A stretch of 64,000 bases of DNA from Candidatus Accumulibacter conexus. Its GTDB lineage: Bacteria; Pseudomonadota; Gammaproteobacteria; Burkholderiales; Rhodocyclaceae. Location of the stretch: the NCBI GenBank assembly GCA_017592775.1, contig JAGFNJ010000026.1:1-64000 (forward strand), in the 5' to 3' direction. Of this stretch, positions 19,312-26,386 are shown piece after piece. Position numbers and translations under genes: made by a program. Under the pieces are notes generated by a model. It saw only the letters and a list, made by a program, of their open reading frames with translations, had not been told where the DNA came from and did no database searches. How positions within the stretch are numbered: the first letter of the stretch is position 1; the number at the start of each line of letters is the position of its first letter.

Positions 19312-21018
19312 TCAGCCGATGCGGAACATCAGCGAGTCGGCACCCGAGTTCAGCGCGACGCTGATCGGCAACTGGTGCGTCGTCGGACCCCAGAACTGCC
19401 GCGGACCCGGTGAGGAGAAGAGGTCAGCCGCCGCCCACTCGTCACGCCGCGAAACGAAGAACTTCATCGCTGGCGAATCCATCTTCACCAGCGCCTTCTC
19501 GATCACGAACTCGTCCTTGCCGTGCCGCCGCTCGATGTTCAGCAGGCCGGCGAGCGGGATCGCCTGCGGCGTGCCACCGCTGCTCAGGCCGGTGATCGTC
19601 GCCATGTAGCCGGTGCGGCCGTCGAGGATCAGCGAGCCGGCGGTGAGGCCGAGGTTGTAGGTGTAGGCGGCATCGAACAGCGTCGGCGCACCGCAACGGC
19701 CCTCGTAGCCGAGGAAGTGGTTGTGCGCGGCAAAGGGAACGGCGGGGTCGAGTTCCCTGACCCGCTTCTTCGCCATGTCGATCAGCAACTGCTCGGTGGG
19801 GATCAGCGAGACCTGCAGGTTGCCGTGCGAATCGCGTTCGGCAAGCAGCATGTTGACGATGTAGTGCGGCAGCGAGGCGAGGAGGGCGGCGTTGTCGGCG
19901 CTCAGCTTGCTGCCGACGAAGTCTGCCTTGGCGTCCTCGGCGAGCGCCGCGAACGCGCCGGCGTGGTGCGCCAGGACGTCGTTGAGTTCGGCGATCATCG
20001 CGTTCATCTCCGGGATGAACTCGATCAGGCCCTCGGGTGCGAGCAGGACGCCGTAGTTCATTCCCTTGTGCGAACGCTCGACGATGACCCGCGCGACGCG
20101 GTCGATGATGCTGGCCAGCGACTCCTGCTTGGTGGCGATCTCCTCGGAGATCAGCGCGATCGCCGGCTTCGTCTGCAGCGCCACCTCGAGCGCGACGTGC
20201 GAGGCCGAACGGCCCATCAGCTTGACGAAGTGCCAGTACTTCAGTGACGAACTGGTGTCCTGCAGGATGTTGCCGACCATCTCGCTGTAGATCCGCGTCG
20301 CGGTGTCGAAGCCGAAGGAGATCGACAGCAGGCCGGCGATCTGCAGGTCGCCATCGATCGTCTTCGGCACACCGATGACCTGGACGCCGGAACCGTCGGC
20401 CTTGACGCCGCTGAACAGCGATTCGGCGAGCACCGCCGCGTTGGTGTTCGAGTCGTCACCCCCGACGACGACGATCGCGTCGAGATTGTGCTTGACGCAG
20501 GTCTCGCGCACCTGCGCGAACTGTTCCGTCGACTTGATCTTCGTCCGGTCCGAGCCGAGGAAGTCGAAGCCGCCGGTGTTGAGGATGAAGTCGACGTTGG
20601 CGTCGGTGATCTCGAACAGCGAGCCCTTGAGCAGGCCCTTGGGGCCCGCCTTGACGCCGAACAGCGTGTTGCCGGCGCCGAGGACGCGCTTGAGACCGCA
20701 GACGACGTTGTGGCCGCCGGCCGCCGGCCCACCGGAAAAGAGGACGGCGACCCGCTTGCCGGTGACGCCCGCGGTGCTGGCGCCGGCCGAGCTGAGGACG
20801 ACGTTGCCGGAGGCGGCGACGGTCTGCGGGAACTGCGCGCGAACGCCGTCGGCGTCCTTGGTGCCAAGGACCTGGCTGGTGTTGCTGAAGCGGACCGGCT
20901 GCGGGTGGTCGGAGGAGCCGAAGGCGGCACAGACCGGCAGCGGGTTCTGGCGCACGGCCGTCTCGAAAATCGACCGGTGCGCTTCGGTGTTGAGGAGTTG
21001 TTCTACGAGGGTACTCAT
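19312..21018 (-). CDS. pfp: Diphosphate--fructose-6-phosphate 1-phosphotransferase (PPi-PFK)
   Basis: 568 residues, the long plant-type PFP. It interconverts fructose 6-phosphate and fructose 1,6-bisphosphate using pyrophosphate instead of ATP, reversibly, in the cytoplasm. Two marks show PPi use: G-G-D-D-S-N-T-N-A, where ATP-PFK has G-G-D-G-S, and P-K-T-I-D-G-D around the catalytic Asp. F-S-G-G-P-A-A-G-G-H-N begins the nucleotide-fold region, and M-G-R-S-A-S-H is the sugar-phosphate site. GAGG precedes the ATG. It follows fba on the same strand but behind a terminator, so it probably has its own promoter. With fba it forms the reversible hexose-phosphate to triose-phosphate step. Confidence 0.95.
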   Translation of the reverse strand: MSTLVEQLLNTEAHRSIFETAVRQNPLPVCAAFGSSDHPQPVRFSNTSQVLGTKDADGVRAQFPQTVAASGNVVLSSAGASTAGVTGKRVAVLFSGGPAAGGHNVVCGLKRVLGAGNTLFGVKAGPKGLLKGSLFEITDANVDFILNTGGFDFLGSDRTKIKSTEQFAQVRETCVKHNLDAIVVVGGDDSNTNAAVLAESLFSGVKADGSGVQVIGVPKTIDGDLQIAGLLSISFGFDTATRIYSEMVGNILQDTSSSLKYWHFVKLMGRSASHVALEVALQTKPAIALISEEIATKQESLASIIDRVARVIVERSHKGMNYGVLLAPEGLIEFIPEMNAMIAELNDVLAHHAGAFAALAEDAKADFVGSKLSADNAALLASLPHYIVNMLLAERDSHGNLQVSLIPTEQLLIDMAKKRVRELDPAVPFAAHNHFLGYEGRCGAPTLFDAAYTYNLGLTAGSLILDGRTGYMATITGLSSGGTPQAIPLAGLLNIERRHGKDEFVIEKALVKMDSPAMKFFVSRRDEWAAADLFSSPGPRQFWGPTTHQLPISVALNSGADSLMFRIG

Positions 21019-21128
21019 GCTTTGACCTCTATGTCACGTGGTGTGGTTACGTGGTTGCCTGCTCCGGGCCGGCGCAGCGGGCCCGTTGGCGGCGGTTGCG
21101 GATTGCTGGTCGGGAACGGGGCAGACAC

Positions 21129-21161
21129 AAAAACGGGCCAGTCCACCTCTGGACCAGCCCG
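21129..21161 (-). terminator. Rho-independent terminator of fba
   Basis: On the minus strand CGGGCTGGTCCA pairs with TGGACTGGCCCG (two G-T pairs) around GAGG, followed by TTTTT. It ends 20 bases after the fba stop codon and precedes the pfp start. Confidence 0.85.
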
Positions 21162-21181
21162 CTGTCCTGCCACGCAGCCGA

Positions 21182-22255
21182 TTATCCGAGCGTGCCGACG
21201 TTGTTCAGGTCGGCAAACGCCTGCTTCAGGCGCGCGCGGAAGGCGTCCTCGCCCTTGCGCATCCAGGCGCGCGGGTCGTAGAACTTCTTGTTCGGCTTGT
21301 CGTCGCCTTCGGGGTTGCCGATCTGGCCTTGCAGGTAACCTTCGTTCTTCTTGTAGAAGCCCCTGACGCCATCCCAGAAAGCCCATTGCAGGTCGGTGTC
21401 GATGTTCATCTTGACGACGCCGTAGGAGATGGCCTCGCGGATCTCCTCGAGGGTCGACCCGGAACCACCGTGGAAGACGAAGTTGATCGGCTGCGCGCCG
21501 GTGCCGAACTTCTTCTGTACGAATTCCTGCGAGTTCTTCAGGATGACCGGCTGCAACTTGACGTTGCCCGGCTTGTAGACCCCATGCACGTTGCCGAACG
21601 AGGCGGCGATCGTGAAACGGTCGCTGACCTTCGACAGTTCCTCGTAGGCGTAGGCGACGTCCTCGGGCTGCGTGTACAGGCGCGAGCTGTCGACGTCGGT
21701 ATTGTCAACGCCGTCCTCCTCGCCGCCGGTGACGCCGAGTTCGATCTCCAGCGTCATGCCGATCTTGCTCATCCGCTCGAGATAGCGCTTGCAGATTTCG
21801 ATGTTCTCCTCGATCGGCTCTTCCGAGAGGTCGAGCATGTGCGAGCTGTAAAGCGGCTTGCCGTTCGCCTTGAAGTACTGCTCACCGGCATCGAGCAGGC
21901 CGTCGATCCACGGCAGCAGTTTCTTCGCCGCGTGGTCGGTGTGCAGGATGATCGTCGCGCCATAGAGCGCGGCAAGCTGGTGGATGTGGTTGGCGCCCGA
22001 AACTGCTCCGGCGATGCATGAACGCTGGTTGCTGTTGTCGAGCCCCTTGCCGGCGAAGAACTGCGCGCCGCCGTTGGAGAACTGGATGATCGCCGGTGAC
22101 TTGAGTTCGGCGGCGGTCTCCATGACCGCGTTGACCGTGCTGGTGTTGATGACATTGACCGCCGGCAGGGCGAACTGCTTGGCCTTTGCCAGATTGAAGA
22201 TGGCCTGCAGTTCGTCGCCGGTGGCGACGCCGGCTTTGACTTCTGATGCGCTCAT
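21182..22255 (-). CDS. fba: Class II fructose-bisphosphate aldolase (type A)
   Basis: 357 residues, zinc-dependent aldolase that cleaves fructose 1,6-bisphosphate to dihydroxyacetone phosphate and glyceraldehyde 3-phosphate. The catalytic Asp and zinc His lie in L-H-T-D-H-A-A-K-K. E-I-E-L-G-V-T-G-G-E-E-D, F-G-N-V-H-G-V and F-H-G-G-S-G-S supply further zinc and phosphate ligands. The length and H-T-D-H-A-A-K-K wording place it with the E. coli FbaA subtype. AGGA precedes the ATG. It is monocistronic, with a promoter at about 22354-22382 and its own terminator, and is adjacent to PPi-PFK. Confidence 0.97.
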   Translation of the reverse strand: MSASEVKAGVATGDELQAIFNLAKAKQFALPAVNVINTSTVNAVMETAAELKSPAIIQFSNGGAQFFAGKGLDNSNQRSCIAGAVSGANHIHQLAALYGATIILHTDHAAKKLLPWIDGLLDAGEQYFKANGKPLYSSHMLDLSEEPIEENIEICKRYLERMSKIGMTLEIELGVTGGEEDGVDNTDVDSSRLYTQPEDVAYAYEELSKVSDRFTIAASFGNVHGVYKPGNVKLQPVILKNSQEFVQKKFGTGAQPINFVFHGGSGSTLEEIREAISYGVVKMNIDTDLQWAFWDGVRGFYKKNEGYLQGQIGNPEGDDKPNKKFYDPRAWMRKGEDAFRARLKQAFADLNNVGTLG

Positions 22256-22700
22256 GATTTGCGTGTCCTGATTCGGTTGATCGAGAGGTTCGGAAAGGAG
22301 GGTGAAGCCAGATGCGAGGGCAAAACGGACGCCGGAACGCCCGATTCGGTGGAAGTATCTCCGGCGTTTAACGGCTCGTCAAGCGCTGTCTGCCGTGTCT
22401 CTGCGCCAGCGCCGACGGGTAGCCCAATCGGCAGCCGACCGCTGGCTGAACGGAGGCCTTGGCGAGCGCAGGGGCGTGTCGGGAAGGCGATGAAAGCCGG
22501 TTGCCTGAATGCACCGCGCGCTCGGCAGTACGTTGGCCAGCGGGCCAAGCATCCTCGCTGGACGCCTTCCACGTGCCCCGAGGCAGGGAACCATCCGGTG
22601 CTGGCGCCGGCGTTGGGTGTCGCCGCCAGTCGCTGGTGGATCCTGCACCACGTCGTGCTTTTGCTCGGCAGTCCCGTGGCCCGTTACCCGCAAGATCAGA
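22256..22700. other. Non-coding interval between fba and the glycan cluster
   Basis: About 445 bases. The fba promoter lies in its left part. The rest has open frames on both strands but none with a ribosome site or recognisable product. It marks the change from central-metabolism genes to the accessory glycan locus. Confidence 0.5.
22354..22382 (-). promoter_or_regulatory. Candidate fba promoter
   Basis: On the minus strand TTGACG and GATACT are separated by 17 bases; the -10 box is about 100 bases before the fba ATG. Confidence 0.5.
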
Positions 22701-23447
22701 TCAACCCAGCGATCGTCGAGACAGAACGACGAGATCCTGTACTCCATCAATATGGTCCGCCATCACTTTCTCCACCTGCATCCCCTGACCGAAATTCTCG
22801 CTGCAGTAGGACGGCGAGTTAACGGTCAGTCCATAATCTGCAGTGATCCCGGGTGTCCAGACATCCTGTGAATCGCCGGTCACCGCATAAGGGATGAATA
22901 TGACTCCACGTCGATTCAGGTCGTCCTCGGAGACCTGACTCCAGCCAGGGTCTCCGCGCAGCTTTCTCGCCTTCAGCGCACTGTAGCTCGAGGTTGAGAT
23001 GAATACATATCCGCCCTTCTTGGTGACACGCGCCACTTCGGCGAGCCAGGTCATCTGGTCCGGTGGCGAGAGATGGGTCCAGATCGAGATGGAGTAGACC
23101 AGATCAAAGTACTGATCTGTGAAGGGCAGGGGCGGTTGAAAATCGGTGCACCTCAGGTCGATGTCGGGCAACTGTGTTCGCAGGTAGTCAATCGCAGACT
23201 GATCCACATCGACTCCATGGAAATGGTGGTCGGGAAGCAATTCCAGCATCGGATAGAGCACTCTGCCGCACCCACAGCCGAAATCAAGTACGTTCATGCC
23301 CCCAGAGGCAAATTGCGGCATTTCCTGCAATATTGCGACAAGCAACTGCCGGCTGATGCGCCGGCCGGCGGCCTGAAACTCCGACCAATTGGGAGCGCCA
23401 ACTCTCTGGAGATTGCGAATGTCTGGTGGGTCAATCGTTCGAATCAC
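22701..23447 (-). CDS. SAM-dependent class I methyltransferase in glycan cluster
   Basis: 248 residues. The SAM-binding motif I reads V-L-D-F-G-C-G-C-G-R-V-L, with an acidic motif II (F-H-G-V-D-V-D) and a post-I segment L-V-Y-S-I-S-I-W-T-H-L, the pattern of type 11/25 methyltransferases. Its substrate is unknown; a sugar or an acyl/peptidyl carrier intermediate of the surface glycan is plausible. It is the last gene of the minus-strand glycan block. Its base composition looks less GC-rich than the genes to the left, in keeping with acquisition by transfer. Confidence 0.82.
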   Translation of the reverse strand: MIRTIDPPDIRNLQRVGAPNWSEFQAAGRRISRQLLVAILQEMPQFASGGMNVLDFGCGCGRVLYPMLELLPDHHFHGVDVDQSAIDYLRTQLPDIDLRCTDFQPPLPFTDQYFDLVYSISIWTHLSPPDQMTWLAEVARVTKKGGYVFISTSSYSALKARKLRGDPGWSQVSEDDLNRRGVIFIPYAVTGDSQDVWTPGITADYGLTVNSPSYCSENFGQGMQVEKVMADHIDGVQDLVVLSRRSLG

Positions 23448-23506
23448 GGCAGTTTTCCTTCAGTGAAGAGCCATGCGGCCGGTGTGTAATTGTCACGAGT
23501 GTGGAC

Positions 23507-24460
23507 TCAATAATGAGAAAGGGGAACGAATCCCCGCGCAGCCTGCGGTAGCCGGTAGAATATCTGCGGCAGGAACTTCGTCCCGAGCTGCGCCGCGCTG
23601 TCGGGGCGAATATTCATGTCAAGCCGAGACTCATCTGCAAGATAATGCCAGACGGTCTTTTCCCAAACGACGGACCCAGACGCGGCCTTGAGCGCGGCCG
23701 GGGGCGAAATCCCGACCCCAGATTCGTGCCAGCCGTTGAAGGAGGAGTAGTCCAGATCCTCTCCGACAATGACCTCCGATCGGGAAAAGATGACGTCGGC
23801 GACCGCCGCGAAAGACAGTTTCTGAGCCGAGCGGGTGTAGTAGAATCCGCGCTTGTCAACGATCTGGCGCTCCAGCAGGAGATTGGAGTCGCGATCGAAA
23901 CGAGGCACATAACCCATTGATATGAAATGCGATCTCACTGGCTTGACGACGCTGAAAAGCTCGTCGGAATCCTCGGGAAAGTATGATGTATTGAACAGGA
24001 AAAGCATGCCATCCGCCGTGAGGAGCCTCGCCAATTGCACCGCCAGTTGCTCGAACTTCGAGAACGGAAACTCGGCGCGCAATAGTGCCGGATTCGGCGC
24101 GTTGATGCAGAGAACGGAGTTGGCGAAGATGATGTCGAATGGCCCGTATTTCTCGAGATTCGCGCGGTTGGACTCGAAAACCGAAATGTCGCTCTGCTGC
24201 GTCAGTTCCCGCGCTGCCGCCAAAGCCTCGGGATTGATGTCGCAGCCGTATATTCTGTCACCCGGGAAATACGCAGCGAGCGTCATCAGCTCGTCCCCGG
24301 TCGAGCAGCCGAACGAAAGGATCTTGATTCGGGATCCCTGATACTTCCGTCGCAGGTAGTATGCGTTGCCGAAAAGAAGCGGGTAGCGATTCTTTTCCGT
24401 GTGTATTTGTGAGTTGACTCTCTTCACGGCGAAAGGTCCTGAGAGGTGGGGTCCGAGCAA
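23507..24460 (-). CDS. CheR-like / class I SAM methyltransferase
   Basis: 317 residues. Motif I is I-L-S-F-G-C-S-T-G-D-E, which recalls the CheR type (G-C-S-T-G-E-E). D-I-N-P-E-A-L-A-A-A-R follows, and F-D-I-I-F-A-N-S-V-L-C is motif IV. No chemotaxis gene is near, so a glycan role is more likely. The gene overlaps the preceding glycosyltransferase by 37 bases, so they are probably coupled. The substrate cannot be told. Composition is visibly less GC-rich than neighbouring housekeeping genes. Confidence 0.78.
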   Translation of the reverse strand: MLGPHLSGPFAVKRVNSQIHTEKNRYPLLFGNAYYLRRKYQGSRIKILSFGCSTGDELMTLAAYFPGDRIYGCDINPEALAAARELTQQSDISVFESNRANLEKYGPFDIIFANSVLCINAPNPALLRAEFPFSKFEQLAVQLARLLTADGMLFLFNTSYFPEDSDELFSVVKPVRSHFISMGYVPRFDRDSNLLLERQIVDKRGFYYTRSAQKLSFAAVADVIFSRSEVIVGEDLDYSSFNGWHESGVGISPPAALKAASGSVVWEKTVWHYLADESRLDMNIRPDSAAQLGTKFLPQIFYRLPQAARGFVPLSHY

Positions 24461-26358
24461 TCAGTGGCGAGCTTGGACAGGAAGATCCCCAACAACCGGG
24501 ATGAAGCCTTTTCCGGTTGTGCGTGAGGAAAGTCGAAATGCACTTGGACGAGTCCGCCCGAGGCAACGAACGGGGGAATGGCTAGGGACAGGCGATGAGT
24601 CTCGAGTTTCGAGGAAACCTTTATTCTGCCGACTTCCTGGTTCCCTATTCTGAGTATCGTCACCTGGCTGGTGCCCTGGCATCGTGCAGTGGCGACGAGG
24701 CGCAACGGGCCCCGCATCTCCTTGGGGAGAAAGAACACCAAGCCGGCAGTGCGCTCACACGACCATACTCCGGACGCCTCCGGCGAACTCCAGCCGAAGT
24801 TGAGGAAGCGGGATGCCGTGCCGCTGCGTCCGAAATCATGAGTGGCATCAAGGAACCCGAGGTAAAGACGGTGCTGAGCGTGCATCGTCGTCTCACGTTC
24901 CTGGCGATGCAACTCGGCAACTTCATCGCGAAGCAGCTGGCTGGCCGCCAAGCCGTTGCCAATCGAGGCATACGAAGGCAATGCCTGGAAGGAACGGGCG
25001 GGACCACGCATCGCAGCCTTGTGCGAGAGATACTCAGCGATGCGGGTATCGACTGGATCGAGGAAGTTCGGATTCAAGTTGGTGTATAAGCCTACCGTGT
25101 TGTAGCCGATCGTCGCCAGGGAATGGTTGGCCACCAGAGCCTGGCGGTCGAAGCGCCGCAGCCGAGTCCGCAAGGAGTGGTCGGTGAGAAAGCGTTGAAT
25201 GGCCCTGGCGAGGGCGTGTGCACTGCCTACCGGGTCGACCAGCAGTCCATTCTCGCCGTCGCCGATCTGCTCCGGGATGCCGCCACAGGAGAAAGCGATG
25301 ACGGGAGTGCCGGAGAGCAGCGACTCGATGATCACGTTGGGATAATTCTCCTCGAGCGACGGGACGATGAAGCAATCCGAGACTGACAGAACCTCCGATA
25401 TTTCCTCCTCGACGTGCAGTTCACCGACAAAGGAGACCCGAACTCTGCCGGCGAGTTTATCGAGTTCATCAGAGCGGCCACCAAAGATCAGCAGCCCGAC
25501 ATCGGACCGATCGAACACCTCGGTGGACGCAGCGAGCCGGGTGAGTGCCTCGACGAGCAGGCCGAAGCCCTTTCGCTTGTCTGCCAGAGACTGGGCGCCG
25601 AATGCGAGCACGATCGTGTGGTCAGCGAAGCCACGAGCCTGGCGGAGTTCGGTCCGGCGTTGCCGGGGCAATGGGCGGAAGGTCGTTGTGTCGAAGGGGT
25701 TTCTGACGACTTGGACGTCCTTGTTCCGCAGCAGCCGGGAACGTCGAGCACGGTCGCCCAACCACTCGCTGGGGGTGACGACGGTCAGGTTGAGTTGGTC
25801 GATCAGTTCAGACTTCTGGGCGAACCAGTATTCGACGAGTTCGTAGGGATCGCGCAGAAGCTGCGGGCAGTTCGAGCAGTGGGAAAGGTATTGGGTACAG
25901 CCAGTTGTGTAGTGGCAGCCAGCGGTGTAAAGCCACTCATCATGGAGGGTCCAGACCAACGGGATGCCGAGCCTGCCGAGTTCGGCTATCGATTGGATGT
26001 CGAGAAAATGGTTGATCCAGTGGAAATGAAGAATTCGCGAGTGCCGGATGACCGGGTTGTCGGCGACCAGGTGGCCGCTCGCCCATGGCGAACTGTAGAT
26101 GGTTCGGGAAACGCTTGAGCGGTTGCTGTTGATGTAGCGCTTCTGGACGCGAGCGACGGCCTCGCGATGCAGCGAGAGCGATGGCGAAAGCTCACTGCGC
26201 CGTACCTCGTAGCGGAAGGTGTTGGCGTCATTGAACTTCCTGTGCAGGCAGAGCAGGGGTGAGCTCACGCCCTGGGTTTCGAGCGCGCGCGCGAGACGGA
26301 AGGCGGCGATGCCGGCACCGCCACTGCGGTCGGTCGTATTGAAGATGGAAACAAGCAT
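24424..26358 (-). CDS. Glycosyltransferase family 4-like protein with extra C-terminal domain
   Basis: 644 residues. The start (M-L-V-S-I-F-N-T-T-D-R-S-G-G-A-G-I-A-A) is the usual GT-B opening. The C-terminal Rossmann half has F-G-A-Q-S-L-A-D-K-R-K-G-F and the E-x7-E donor motif in L-E-E-N-Y-P-N-V-I-I-E-S-L-L-S-G-T-P. After about residue 460 an extra ~180-residue beta-rich domain follows (F-G-W-S-S-P-E-A-S-G-V-W-S), similar to modules on other polysaccharide enzymes. A GTG at 26412 is an alternative start but would overlap the upstream gene; the ATG at 26358 is preferred. Donor and acceptor sugars are unknown. Confidence 0.83.
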   Translation of the reverse strand: MLVSIFNTTDRSGGAGIAAFRLARALETQGVSSPLLCLHRKFNDANTFRYEVRRSELSPSLSLHREAVARVQKRYINSNRSSVSRTIYSSPWASGHLVADNPVIRHSRILHFHWINHFLDIQSIAELGRLGIPLVWTLHDEWLYTAGCHYTTGCTQYLSHCSNCPQLLRDPYELVEYWFAQKSELIDQLNLTVVTPSEWLGDRARRSRLLRNKDVQVVRNPFDTTTFRPLPRQRRTELRQARGFADHTIVLAFGAQSLADKRKGFGLLVEALTRLAASTEVFDRSDVGLLIFGGRSDELDKLAGRVRVSFVGELHVEEEISEVLSVSDCFIVPSLEENYPNVIIESLLSGTPVIAFSCGGIPEQIGDGENGLLVDPVGSAHALARAIQRFLTDHSLRTRLRRFDRQALVANHSLATIGYNTVGLYTNLNPNFLDPVDTRIAEYLSHKAAMRGPARSFQALPSYASIGNGLAASQLLRDEVAELHRQERETTMHAQHRLYLGFLDATHDFGRSGTASRFLNFGWSSPEASGVWSCERTAGLVFFLPKEMRGPLRLVATARCQGTSQVTILRIGNQEVGRIKVSSKLETHRLSLAIPPFVASGGLVQVHFDFPHAQPEKASSRLLGIFLSKLATDCSDPTSQDLSP

Positions 26359-26386
26359 TGTCGTCCGGGTATGCAGGTGGGGGGTG

